From contig PNJC01000146.1 of NCBI GenBank assembly GCA_002878215.1, forward strand, positions 1-32,929: a stretch of 32,929 bases of DNA. Direction: 5' to 3'. The notes below the pieces were generated by a model that was given only the letters and a program-made list of their open reading frames with translations, made no database searches and was not told where the DNA came from. Position numbers and translations under genes: made by a program. This DNA comes from Hydrogenobaculum sp. (GTDB taxonomy: Bacteria > Aquificota > Aquificia > Aquificales > Aquificaceae). This document shows positions 10,673 through 21,848 of the stretch, in pieces; within the stretch, counting starts at the first letter, position 1; each line of letters starts with the position of its first letter.

Positions 10673-10995
10673 ATGGAATGCATTTTTTGTAAGATAGCAA
10701 ACAAGGAAATTAAGTCGGATATAGTTTACGAAGATGAGCTTTTGGTAGCTTTTAAAGATATAAAACCTGTAGCACCGACGCACGTATTAATAATTCCCAA
10801 AAAACATATAGATGGCGTACAGGCTTTGAAAGAAGAAGACGAAGCTCTGGTGGGTAAGATGATAGTAAAAGCAAAAGAAATAGCTGACCAGCTAGGGTTA
10901 AAAGAAGGCTACAGGCTTGTGTTTAACATAGGTGAGCACGGAGGGCAAACTATAAACCATATACACCTACATGTGATAGGTGGCAGACCTTTGAT

Positions 10996-11011
<16 letters not shown>
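10673..11011 (+). CDS. HIT family protein (HinT-like)
   Basis: CIFCKIANKEI N-terminus and C-terminal [23 protein letters not shown] (HxHxH). Confidence 0.96.
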
Positions 11012-12730
<1,719 letters not shown>

Positions 12731-12737
12731 AACAAAG

Positions 12738-13721
12738 TTGAATTTTGTAGATACAGCCCAGATAAAGGTAAAGGCTGGAGATGGTGGAAACGGGGGGGTA
12801 TATTTCTTAAGGGAGAAGTATAGACCTTACGGGGGGCCTGCAGGTGGAGATGGAGGAAAAGGTGGTTCTGTTATAATACAGGCAGATTCCTCAAAAACAA
12901 CGTTTTTGGATTTTAAGTATAAAAGGCATTTTATAGCCCAAAACGGGGAGCATGGAAAACCAAAAAACCAACACGGCAAAAATGGCAGAGATATTGTGAT
13001 AAAAGTACCAGTAGGGACGATAATAATAGACAAAAAAACCAACGATGTTTTATGTGATCTTGTAAAACATGGGCAAAGTTGCATAGTGGCAAAAGGTGGC
13101 GATGGTGGTCTTGGTAACGCTCACTTTGCAACACCTACAAATCAAACTCCAAGAAAGTTTACATACGGCAAGAAAGGAGAAGAAAAGGAGCTTATCCTTA
13201 TATTAAAAACAATAGCTGACATAGGCATAGTAGGCTTGCCAAACGTTGGTAAATCAACGCTTTTATCAGTTCTCACAAACGCAAATCCGAAAATAGGAAA
13301 CTATCCTTTTACCACATTATATCCAGAGCTTGGTGTTTTAAAAGTAGACGATAGATCTTTTACAATAGCAGATATACCAGGTATTATAGAAAACGCTCAC
13401 AAAGGAGCAGGTCTTGGGCTTGATTTCCTAAAACATATAGAACGCTCCAAATACCTGATTTTAGCTATAGACCTATCTAGCGAAAATCCTGTTAAAGATT
13501 TTGAAATTCTAACCACAGAACTCTCCCTTTACGATAAAAGCTTGATAAAAAAAATTAAAGCCATCGTAGGTACAAAGCTTGATATAGCAAAAAAAGAAAA
13601 TTTAGAGCTTTTAGAAAAATTAACCAAGGAAAAATCGCTTGATTTTATACCAGTTTCTTCTACTACAGAGCAAAACATAGAATGTTTAAAAGAATACATA
13701 ACAAACTTAATTAATTATTAA
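12738..13721 (+). CDS. obgE: GTPase Obg
   Basis: Glycine-rich Obg N-terminal domain ([32 protein letters not shown]), G1 [42 protein letters not shown] start. Confidence 0.97.
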   Translation: MNFVDTAQIKVKAGDGGNGGVYFLREKYRPYGGPAGGDGGKGGSVIIQADSSKTTFLDFKYKRHFIAQNGEHGKPKNQHGKNGRDIVIKVPVGTIIIDKKTNDVLCDLVKHGQSCIVAKGGDGGLGNAHFATPTNQTPRKFTYGKKGEEKELILILKTIADIGIVGLPNVGKSTLLSVLTNANPKIGNYPFTTLYPELGVLKVDDRSFTIADIPGIIENAHKGAGLGLDFLKHIERSKYLILAIDLSSENPVKDFEILTTELSLYDKSLIKKIKAIVGTKLDIAKKENLELLEKLTKEKSLDFIPVSSTTEQNIECLKEYITNLINY

Positions 13722-13824
13722 AAGCATAAAAAAATCAGTTTTATCAGATACTTACAAATATCTATAACATATATCATAGTTATAAAATATTCTTAATAAT
13801 AAGTTATTTAATATAATTAAAAAG

Positions 13825-13840
13825 CCCCTCGAAAGAGGGG
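13825..13840 (-). terminator. Rho-independent terminator for the cyd operon
   Basis: cccctc-gaaa-gagggg hairpin; on the minus strand it is followed by CTTTTTAATT; 46 nt beyond the cydB stop. Confidence 0.8.
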
Positions 13841-13885
13841 TAAAAGAAGGATAGGAATGGTTGCATCAAGACGCTAACGATAACA

Positions 13886-14926
13886 TCAATAATAGCTTTT
13901 TTCTCCGCTTACTTTACCACTAAACACTTTATATGCGTACCTAGTATAGTATATAACTATAGGCATAAATATGACCGTTACAATAAGCATCACTGTTAGA
14001 GTGAGGGTAGAAGAAGAAGCGTTAAACACCGTTAGGCTGTAATCTGGATTTATGCTTGAGCGCATTAGTACTGGGAAAGAAGCGCAGGCTACATTTAAGA
14101 CTGTGAAAGCATTGACAAGCCCAGAAGCATAAACAACTTTATCGTATTTACCAGATTTTAGCAAAATTACATAAAGCACAACACCTACAAGCATCACTAG
14201 AGGTATAGCAAACAGTATTGGATAGGTGAAATAATTTTTATACAAAAACGGGGCTTCTTGCATCGCTAATACGTTTGTCAATATTACAGATATTACGTAT
14301 CCTACAACACTTATGCTAGCGTATTTTTTAGCCATCTCGAAAACAGAACCTTGGGTTTTAAGCAACAAGTATGCTGCTCCATGCATAGCAAACATGAAAA
14401 AGCTTACCAATCCCATTGCAAGGGGTACTGGTCTTAAAAGTGTGAAAAATGTACCATGGTATACAGCGTCTTTGTCTATTGGAACTCCTACCACAGCATT
14501 CCCTACGGCAACTCCAAAAAGAATGGCAGGCAAAACGTTACCAAGCCAATATATAAAGTCGAATGTATGTCTCCAAGCCATAGATTCTCTTTTGTTGCGA
14601 TACTCAAAAGCCACAGCCCTGCCTATCAAAGCCCACAAAACAAGAAGTATAGCAAGATAGAATCCAGAGAAAGAAGCAGCATAAACAGTGGGAAAAGCGG
14701 CAAAGAGCATGCCGCCACCAGCTATAAGCCAAACTTCGTTTCCATCCCATACTGGTGCAACAGAATTATAGAGAGCTATCCTATCATGCTCCTTTTTCAT
14801 AAATATCATGGGAAAAGCACTACCTAAGTCAAACCCATCGGTTATTGAGTAGCCAATTAAAAATACACCTGCCAAAAGAAACCAAAGGCCTTGCAACGTA
14901 AAAAGCCCATCTGGTAATATACCCAT
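13886..14926 (-). CDS. cydB: Cytochrome bd ubiquinol oxidase subunit II
   Basis: LQGLWFLLAGVFLIGYSITDGFDLG and PVWDGNEVWLIAGGGMLFAAFPTVYA motifs. AGGAGG sits 7 nt before the ATG at 14926; the ORF track start (14932) is an upstream TTG. Confidence 0.96.
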   Translation of the reverse strand: MGILPDGLFTLQGLWFLLAGVFLIGYSITDGFDLGSAFPMIFMKKEHDRIALYNSVAPVWDGNEVWLIAGGGMLFAAFPTVYAASFSGFYLAILLVLWALIGRAVAFEYRNKRESMAWRHTFDFIYWLGNVLPAILFGVAVGNAVVGVPIDKDAVYHGTFFTLLRPVPLAMGLVSFFMFAMHGAAYLLLKTQGSVFEMAKKYASISVVGYVISVILTNVLAMQEAPFLYKNYFTYPILFAIPLVMLVGVVLYVILLKSGKYDKVVYASGLVNAFTVLNVACASFPVLMRSSINPDYSLTVFNASSSTLTLTVMLIVTVIFMPIVIYYTRYAYKVFSGKVSGEKSYY

Positions 14927-14938
14927 TTCCAATCCTCC

Positions 14939-16483
14939 TTAAGAAATTCTGTTGCTATCGTTTAAATCGGTCCTGTTAGCGGCAAGACCAACACCTAAAC
15001 CAGTAGAAGGTGATGAAGAAGGGGCAACCTCAGTATATTCATACTCTCTAACCTTTTTGACCATAGTAGTTACATATACGTAAAATAGTAGTATGTATAT
15101 TGTTACGAAGGTAAACACAGAAAACATTACATTTGAAGTAGAATTAAAAGATACGGCATCGGCAGTTTTAAGCATGCTAGTAACTATCCAAGGTTGACGA
15201 CCTACTTCAGCAGTCATCCATCCAAGCTCAGAAGCTATGAAAGGAAGAGGTATCGAGTATAACACCGTCTTTAGAAAAGCTTTGTTTTGATAAATGGTAC
15301 CTTTCTTATACAGATAAAGCCCCCACAAAGTTACGAAAGCAAAGAAGAAACCAAGCCCTACCATTATATGAAATGGCATGAAAACTAAATTTATAGACGG
15401 TAAATCTTTTAAAGATATATTGTATGCCTTAGCATAAGACTCATCTGCTACTATCTTATCCTTTATAGCTGGGTTTGGATTAGAAGTGTATTGAGCCTTT
15501 AACATATTTGCTTCATTTGCATAGTTTTGGGCTTTTTGATCATACATAGTAATTAGATCTTTGATACCATAAATTTTCGCATCGAAATTATGATAAGCCA
15601 AGAAAGACAATAAACCAGGGATTTGTATAAAAGGATAAGTCTTTTGAGCGCTTTGGTCAACATAGCCAAACACATCTAAGGAAGCTGGTTGTTCAGTTTT
15701 CCATTTTCCTTCCATCATTGCAAATTTAAGTGGTTGATATTTTGCTACGAGTTGTCCAGCCGTATCACCTACTATTATTTCCGCCACCGATACTATGACG
15801 GTAAATATGAGAGCCACTTTTAATCCAGCTTTAGCCATATCTATATTTCTGTTTCTTAGCAAGAAGTAAGCCATAACACCCATAACAAAGAAACCGGCAG
15901 TAACCTGACCAGCAGTCACCGTATGCAAAAATCTTATTATCGTAGTATGGTTTATAACGGCTTCCCAAAAGTTTGTGAGTTCAGCCCTTATACCTTGAGG
16001 AGTTTGAACTATTTTATATCCAGCTGGCGTTTGCATCCAAGAGTTTGCTATTAAAATCCAAAGAGCGGATAAGTTGCTACCAAGAGCTACCATCCAAGCT
16101 GAAAAAGTGTGCATACCATCAGATATTCTGTCTTTTCCAAAGAGAAATATACCTATAAAGGTTGACTCTAAAAAGAAAGCCATCAAACCTTCAATGGCAA
16201 GAGGGGCTCCAAAGATATCACCTACAAACTTTGAATAGGTAAACCAGTTTGTTCCAAACTCAAATTCCATAGTAAGACCAGTAGCTACACCAGCGGCAAA
16301 ATTTACGGCAAAAAGCTTCATCAAAAACATAGCCAATTTGTCGTACTTTGGATCTTTAGTTTTGTAGGCTATGGTCTTGACTATAGCTATGAATACAGAG
16401 AGCCCCAACGTAAGGGGCACATAGATAAAATGGTTGATCGCCGTAAAGGCGAATTGGAACCTGGACAAATCAAGTAGGTCCAT
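14939..16483 (-). CDS. cydA: Cytochrome bd ubiquinol oxidase subunit I
   Basis: LSRFQFAFTAINHFIYVPLTLGLS, GVATGLTMEFEFGTNW, EGLMAFFLESTFIGIFLFG and TAEVGRQPW; AAAGGAGG upstream of the ATG. Confidence 0.97.
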   Translation of the reverse strand: MDLLDLSRFQFAFTAINHFIYVPLTLGLSVFIAIVKTIAYKTKDPKYDKLAMFLMKLFAVNFAAGVATGLTMEFEFGTNWFTYSKFVGDIFGAPLAIEGLMAFFLESTFIGIFLFGKDRISDGMHTFSAWMVALGSNLSALWILIANSWMQTPAGYKIVQTPQGIRAELTNFWEAVINHTTIIRFLHTVTAGQVTAGFFVMGVMAYFLLRNRNIDMAKAGLKVALIFTVIVSVAEIIVGDTAGQLVAKYQPLKFAMMEGKWKTEQPASLDVFGYVDQSAQKTYPFIQIPGLLSFLAYHNFDAKIYGIKDLITMYDQKAQNYANEANMLKAQYTSNPNPAIKDKIVADESYAKAYNISLKDLPSINLVFMPFHIMVGLGFFFAFVTLWGLYLYKKGTIYQNKAFLKTVLYSIPLPFIASELGWMTAEVGRQPWIVTSMLKTADAVSFNSTSNVMFSVFTFVTIYILLFYVYVTTMVKKVREYEYTEVAPSSSPSTGLGVGLAANRTDLNDSNRIS

Positions 16484-16506
16484 AATCTATACCTCCTTTC
16501 AAAAAA

Positions 16507-16602
16507 TTAATCAAGTATAAAAGGATGCAGCACTCCTACAGCTGCCATAACACCAAATGCACCAACTGCATATTCCAGAAAATCACGTCTTGAAGCTTCC
16601 AT
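16507..16602 (-). CDS. Small ORF (31 aa) with a twin-arginine motif and one TM helix, first gene of the cyd operon
   Basis: My own translation of the reverse complement: MEASRRDFLEYAVGAFGVMAAVGVLHPFILD*. AAGGAGG lies 8 nt before the ATG, TAA stop, 23 nt gap to cydA. Below the size cut-off of the supplied ORF track. Confidence 0.72.
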   Translation of the reverse strand: MEASRRDFLEYAVGAFGVMAAVGVLHPFILD

Positions 16603-16616
16603 ATGCAAAACCTCCT

Positions 16617-16642
16617 TAGGTCGATTAGCGCCAACCAACCTA
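16617..16642 (-). promoter_or_regulatory. Predicted leader hairpin abutting the Shine-Dalgarno of the small ORF
   Basis: Minus-strand RNA UAGGUUGG-(UUGGCGCUAA)-UCGACCUA, 8 pairs including 2 G-U, immediately followed by AGGAGG. Confidence 0.35.
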
Positions 16643-16846
16643 CACAAGTTTAATTTAACTTAAAAATTATCTTATAACAATGAAATATATCATATCATAA
16701 TAGTAAAATAAAAGTAACTATGAATATAGAAGTATTGTGAAATATATGTGTGAAACTATTATTTGATAAATAGTATATACATACTAACTCAAAATAAAAA
16801 TTTTCACTATAGCGCAAGTATATTAGCTTTTAGAATCGTGCTTTAA

Positions 16847-17287
16847 TTATTTGAAACGAGCGTTTAGGGCTACACCAAAATCTAATTGAACATCGTTTTG
16901 ATAAAGTTCAACAAGTTCGTTACCTTTGTTAGTGGGTCTTATATATGTATTTTTGGTAATAATATCTTTTTCGTAATAATCAGCATGCCTTCTTATGTCA
17001 GAGGTGTATATCTCTGGCGGCGGTTCTTGATAAGTTTTTGATAAATTAAGAGATTTTATATTGTCCACTAAAGCGCTTACAGAAGGAAGTCTGTTGAAAA
17101 AGAATGAAAATCCTACGCTTTGCTTCTCATCTCTTGGTAAAGGGGATGATACGCTGGCGTATGCACGATGATTGGTTTTGAAATTTACATCCTTATAAGG
17201 TATTTTTATATCAAGTTTTAGCGGTTTAGAAAAAGCAAAATGTCCAAATACAAAAAGCCCTAAAACAACCACTCCCCGCTTTAACAT
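16847..17287 (-). CDS. Hypothetical exported protein (146 aa)
   Basis: From the internal start MLKRGVVVLGLFVFGHFAFSKPLKLDIKIPYKD (signal-peptide-like); the longer ORF (start 17437) would run into aspS. Confidence 0.6.
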   Translation of the reverse strand: MLKRGVVVLGLFVFGHFAFSKPLKLDIKIPYKDVNFKTNHRAYASVSSPLPRDEKQSVGFSFFFNRLPSVSALVDNIKSLNLSKTYQEPPPEIYTSDIRRHADYYEKDIITKNTYIRPTNKGNELVELYQNDVQLDFGVALNARFK

Positions 17288-17354
17288 AAAGTTTATTATA
17301 TACCTATCAAAATAAAATTTCAATGATATAGTCTTTTTAGTATATAATATAAGC

Positions 17355-19139
17355 ATGTTAAGAGACACGTATATAGGCTTAGTAGACGATAGCTTTATAG
17401 GAAAACACGTTAAATTAGCGGGATGGATAGATTCCATAAGAGATCACGGTGGTGTTTTGTTTATTGATTTAAGAGATAAAGAGGGTAAGCTTCAAGCTGT
17501 TTTAGAAGAATCGGAAAATAAAGAACTTTACGATATAGCAAAGCATTTTAAAGAAGAAAGCGTTGTATTGGTAGAAGGCTTGGTAAGAAGAAGGCCATCT
17601 GGTACGGAAAATCCAAAAATAAAATCTGGCAACGTAGAACTTTTAATAGAGCGTATTGAGCTTTTAAACGCATCGGAGACGTTACCGTTTCCCATAGATG
17701 ATAACATAGATATTTCAGAGGAGCTAAGATTAAAATATAGGTATCTTGATTTAAGAAGACCAAAGTTTCAAAAAGCCATAAAAACAAGAAGCAAAGCCCT
17801 TAAAATAACAAGGGATTTTTTCGAAGAAAACGGCTTTTACGAGATAGAAACTCCATTTTTAATAAAATCAACTCCAGAAGGCGCCAGAGACTTCTTGGTA
17901 CCATCAAGACTTCATCCTGGTAAGTTTTACGCCCTTCCTCAATCCCCACAACTTTTTAAACAAATATTAATGGTATCCGGTTTTGATAGATACTTTCAAA
18001 TAGCAAGATGTTTTAGAGACGAAGATCTAAGGTCTGATAGGCAGCCAGAGTTTACCCAGATAGACTTTGAAATGTCTTTTGTAGAAGAATCAGACATTAT
18101 GGAAATATCGGAAAAACTTCTTTCTAAACTATTTTTGGAGCTTTTAGGCATAGAGTTAAACATACCTTTTAAAAAGATTACCTACAAAGAAGCTATGGAA
18201 AGGTATGGCTCCGATAAACCAGACACTCGTTTTGGCTTGGAGCTTGTAGACTTAACAGATATATTTAAAAATACAAATTTCAACGTATTCAAAAGCGCTT
18301 TAGAGCAAAAAGGTATAATAAAAGCCATAAAGATAAATAAAATTTTATCGAGAAAAGAGATAGACAACCTTACAGAGTATGTGAAAGGACTTGGTGCTAA
18401 GGGGCTCGCTTGGGGTAAAGTAGAAAATGGTGAATTTAACTCTCCCATAGCGAAATTCTTGGCTGATCAAGAAGTGAAAGCGATGTTGTCAAGGCTTGAT
18501 GCAAAAGACAACGAAATGATATTTTTCTCAGCAGATAAGCCTAAAAACGTATATAAAATACTTGGAAACTTAAGATTGCAACTTGGCAAGATGCTAAACC
18601 TTGTAGATGAATCCAAGTTTGAGTTTCTATGGGTGGTGGATTTTCCCATGTTTGAATACAACGAAGAGGAAGGAAGGCTTGAAGCTATGCACCATCCATT
18701 TACATCTCCAAAAACGGAAGACTTGGATAAGATAAGATATATTATTGACAAAGAAAACAAAGAAGATATAATTAATATTGGTGAAAATATTGGTGCAAGG
18801 GCATACGATATTGTGTTAAATGGTGTTGAAATAGGAGGAGGTTCTATAAGAATACACAACAAAGATGTACAAAAGCTTGTATTTAAGATTTTAAACATAT
18901 CAGACGAAGAAGCGAACATGAAATTTGGATTTTTGTTGGAAGCATTAAAATACGGAGCACCACCACACGGGGGTTTAGCTTTTGGTTTTGATAGGCTAAT
19001 GGCTATGATGCTTGGTTTTGACTCAATAAGAGATGTGATAGCTTTTCCTAAAACTCAAAAAGGTACTTGTTTGCTCACCGGTGCTCCAGATATAGTCTCA
19101 GACAAACAGTTAAAAGAACTGCATATAAAAATTACCTGA
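17355..19139 (+). CDS. aspS: Aspartyl-tRNA synthetase
   Basis: OB-fold N-terminus, LRLKYRYLDLRRP, FYALPQSPQLFKQILMVSGFDRYFQIARCFRDEDLRSDRQPEFTQID and GGLAFGFDRLMAMMLG. Confidence 0.98.
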   Translation: MLRDTYIGLVDDSFIGKHVKLAGWIDSIRDHGGVLFIDLRDKEGKLQAVLEESENKELYDIAKHFKEESVVLVEGLVRRRPSGTENPKIKSGNVELLIERIELLNASETLPFPIDDNIDISEELRLKYRYLDLRRPKFQKAIKTRSKALKITRDFFEENGFYEIETPFLIKSTPEGARDFLVPSRLHPGKFYALPQSPQLFKQILMVSGFDRYFQIARCFRDEDLRSDRQPEFTQIDFEMSFVEESDIMEISEKLLSKLFLELLGIELNIPFKKITYKEAMERYGSDKPDTRFGLELVDLTDIFKNTNFNVFKSALEQKGIIKAIKINKILSRKEIDNLTEYVKGLGAKGLAWGKVENGEFNSPIAKFLADQEVKAMLSRLDAKDNEMIFFSADKPKNVYKILGNLRLQLGKMLNLVDESKFEFLWVVDFPMFEYNEEEGRLEAMHHPFTSPKTEDLDKIRYIIDKENKEDIINIGENIGARAYDIVLNGVEIGGGSIRIHNKDVQKLVFKILNISDEEANMKFGFLLEALKYGAPPHGGLAFGFDRLMAMMLGFDSIRDVIAFPKTQKGTCLLTGAPDIVSDKQLKELHIKIT

Positions 19140-21265
19140 TGGAACTCTACAAAACGTTGTTAAACCTTGGCTACGAAAAAAGAAAAAGCCAAGAAGAAAT
19201 GTTTAGCATAGTCGAAGAATATATAAACAAAAATTCAGAAGACCAATACGTAATTTTAGACGATTTTCATAATCAAGGACAAAACATCGTATTGATAGAA
19301 GCTCCTACAGGAGTTGGAAAAAGCTTTGGATACTTGTTGCCTATAATAGAACACAATCAAAAAGCGATAATATCCACTAAAACAAAAATTCTACAAGAAC
19401 AGCTTCGAAGAGACCTCGAATTTTTATCATCCACAAGAAAAAATTACTTTGGCAAAGGTATCAACTATCTTATATTGAAAGGAAAAGGAAATTACCTTTG
19501 TCTTGATAGATTTTACGATAAAGAAAACGAGCTAAAACAAACAACGATATTTGGAAAAGTAAGCTTATCACAAAATATAAGAAATCTCATAGAATCTTCA
19601 ACATGGGACGGAGATGTAGAATTCACCAACATCCCATTAGAAGTCTGGACTGATATAAACATAGACGAAAACTACTGCGATTCTAACTATAGAAAGTCTT
19701 GTCCTTACTTAAAGGATTGTTTTTACTATAAAAAGCTAAAAGACAAAGAAAGAGTGGCAGATATTTTGGTAATAAACCACAGCCTTTTGGTCTTAAAAAA
19801 TTTTGATAAAGAATCAGATAAAATACTAGTAATAGATGAAGCTCATGAACTTGATGAAGCCTTGGTAAAATCTCTTACCGTTGGATTCTCAGTCAACGGT
19901 CTAATGAGGCTTGTAGCATCTATAAGAGATATGCTTCCAAACGACAGCAAGAATATGCTTGATAGTGTAGATATACTTGGAATATTTAAAAGTTTATTTG
20001 AAAACATCTTTGAAGATAAAAAACAAAAACCTATTGACAAGTATGCCACGCCCTACAAGTCTGCCACGGCTCACAAGCCTACCACGGTTAGCAATTCTGC
20101 CGATGGTAAAGGTAAATATCCAAGTTCAATACCTTTGGATGAGGCTTTTTTCGTAGAGCCAATGATTAGCATGATTTACGAACCGCTAAAACAAGCCGTT
20201 AACGTTATAAAAAACCATGTTGTTAAAACGGTTATGGAAAGGCTTGAATACAAAAATACAATAAGTCAAAAGTTTAAGGCTTTTTTAGAAAGCTCTTTGC
20301 TGTTTAACGATGAATTCTTAAATAGATTTAGCATAGATACAAGCCAACTACAAAACGGGTTTAACGATGAATCCATAGACAGGTTAGAATACGAGATTAT
20401 GAAACTCATAGCTAAATTCAAATCTATTTCGAACCGTGTATCAAACATTTACAACAGTTTAAAATATATGGAGGATGAAGAAAATAAAGATATCATAGGT
20501 TTTGTGGTAAGTAGAGAGTTTTCAAAAAAACTTGAAGATTTCAACTATAAGATAGAGGCTTTTCCTATTTTCCCTAAAAACGCAATAGACCTAGACAACT
20601 ACAAGGCGGTTATACTGACATCGGCAACGTTAGACAAAGATCTTATAGAACTTACCACAGGTATTAAAGGAAAATATTACTCTCTAAAACCAGTCTTCAA
20701 CTATGAAGACGTAAACTTTATAATAAAAAACATAGTACCGAAGAACAAAGATTTGTGGAAAGAAGAGTTGGCAAATAGTCTAAGATACTTAAGAACATTT
20801 TACAGCAAGGTTTTGGTGCTTTTAACAAGCTATGAGCAGATGGAATACATACCAAAAGACGAAGATATCGTATTCCAAAATACAACAACGCTAAGAAAAG
20901 CTATAGAAATGGTAGAAAATGGAGACAAAAACGTGCTGGTGGGTGTAGACTCTGTATGGACAGGTATAGACTTAAAAGGTGAAAAAGGCCTTCTTATAGC
21001 AAAGCTTCCCTTCGATTCTCCTACCGATCCTATAAACTACCACAGGATGAAGTATTTTGAAAAACACAACATGGACGGTTTTAGCTATGCGAGGAAAAAG
21101 GCATTTTTACAGTTTAAACAAGGGTTTGGAAGACTCGTAAGAAGCAAAAAAGACAAAGGCACAGTAATAATATGCGATTCTAGAATATGGAAGTACGAAG
21201 AGTTTATAAATTTTATTAAAAGCTTAAAAGTTAAAATATATTATCGCCAGCAAAGAGGCGACTAA
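19139..21265 (+). CDS. DinG/XPD-like ATP-dependent helicase
   Basis: EAPTGVGKSFGYLLP (Walker A), four-Cys FeS-like cluster (YLC...NYC...SC...DC), VIDEAHELDEAL (DEAH), ILTSATL and QGFGRLVRSKKDKGTVIICDSR. The ATG at 19139 overlaps the aspS stop (TGATG). Confidence 0.9.
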   Translation: MELYKTLLNLGYEKRKSQEEMFSIVEEYINKNSEDQYVILDDFHNQGQNIVLIEAPTGVGKSFGYLLPIIEHNQKAIISTKTKILQEQLRRDLEFLSSTRKNYFGKGINYLILKGKGNYLCLDRFYDKENELKQTTIFGKVSLSQNIRNLIESSTWDGDVEFTNIPLEVWTDINIDENYCDSNYRKSCPYLKDCFYYKKLKDKERVADILVINHSLLVLKNFDKESDKILVIDEAHELDEALVKSLTVGFSVNGLMRLVASIRDMLPNDSKNMLDSVDILGIFKSLFENIFEDKKQKPIDKYATPYKSATAHKPTTVSNSADGKGKYPSSIPLDEAFFVEPMISMIYEPLKQAVNVIKNHVVKTVMERLEYKNTISQKFKAFLESSLLFNDEFLNRFSIDTSQLQNGFNDESIDRLEYEIMKLIAKFKSISNRVSNIYNSLKYMEDEENKDIIGFVVSREFSKKLEDFNYKIEAFPIFPKNAIDLDNYKAVILTSATLDKDLIELTTGIKGKYYSLKPVFNYEDVNFIIKNIVPKNKDLWKEELANSLRYLRTFYSKVLVLLTSYEQMEYIPKDEDIVFQNTTTLRKAIEMVENGDKNVLVGVDSVWTGIDLKGEKGLLIAKLPFDSPTDPINYHRMKYFEKHNMDGFSYARKKAFLQFKQGFGRLVRSKKDKGTVIICDSRIWKYEEFINFIKSLKVKIYYRQQRGD
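20030..20101 (+). repeat. Degenerate 18-bp in-frame tandem repeat inside the DinG-like gene
   Basis: acgccctacaagtctgcc / acggctcacaagcctacc / acggttagcaattctgcc at 20048-20101, plus a weaker unit cctattgacaagtatgcc before them. Confidence 0.65.
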
Positions 21266-21294
21266 AAATATCTTTGCAATAAGAAGAGGTAAGT

Positions 21295-21810
21295 TTGCAA
21301 GAGTATAGAGTAAACGAAAAGATTACGGCAAGAGAGGTGAGGCTAATAGACGAGAATGGGAATCAAATAGGCATAGTACCCATAGGAGAAGCTCTTGAAG
21401 CCGCCAACAGAAAAGGGCTTGATCTCGTTGAAATAGCCCCGCAGGCAAATCCACCTGTATGTAAGATTTTAAACTACAGCAAGTTTAAGTACGAGATTCA
21501 AAAAAAAGAAAAAGAAGCTAAGAAAAAGCAAAAAGAATCTGCTATAAACGTAAAAGACATAAACCTTAAAGTCATGATAGACAATCACGACTTAGCTATT
21601 AAAATCAAACAGATGAGAGAGTTTTTGGAAGATGGAGATAAGGTAAGAGTGCGTATAAGGTTTAGAGGAAGAGAAAACATATATCCAGAGCTTGGCAACA
21701 AGCTTGTTGATAAAATAATAAACGAATTGGCAGACGTTGGCGTTTTGGAAAAGCCTCCGCTGAAAGAAAACGTTTTCTTAACCTTTACATTGCTTCCTAA
21801 GAAAAAATAA
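21295..21810 (+). CDS. infC: Translation initiation factor IF-3
   Basis: YRVNEKITAREVRLIDENGNQIGIVPIGEALEAA and GLDLVEIAPQANPPVCKILNYSKFKYE; TTG start. Confidence 0.97.
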   Translation: MQEYRVNEKITAREVRLIDENGNQIGIVPIGEALEAANRKGLDLVEIAPQANPPVCKILNYSKFKYEIQKKEKEAKKKQKESAINVKDINLKVMIDNHDLAIKIKQMREFLEDGDKVRVRIRFRGRENIYPELGNKLVDKIINELADVGVLEKPPLKENVFLTFTLLPKKK

Positions 21811-21848
21811 GTTATAATAATAAGCTTAAACTAAGTTTGGAGGTTTTT

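Noticed and set aside
13736-13800. AT-rich inverted repeats (AGATA..TATCT, TATAAC..GTTATA) after obgE
   Set aside because: Short arms in very AT-rich DNA between convergent genes; expected by chance, and the nearby GC-rich hairpin explains termination.
14313-14827. Two plus-strand ORFs (115 and 123 aa) antisense to cydB
   Set aside because: cydB on the other strand is unambiguous; these are shadow ORFs.
17288-17437. N-terminal extension of the 196-aa minus-strand ORF
   Set aside because: It would overlap the aspS start region; the internal start at 17287 gives a clean signal peptide.
18467-18919. 150-aa minus-strand ORF antisense to aspS
   Set aside because: Shadow ORF within a highly conserved gene; Ser/Ile/Leu-rich composition expected from antisense reading; no SD or recognisable motif.
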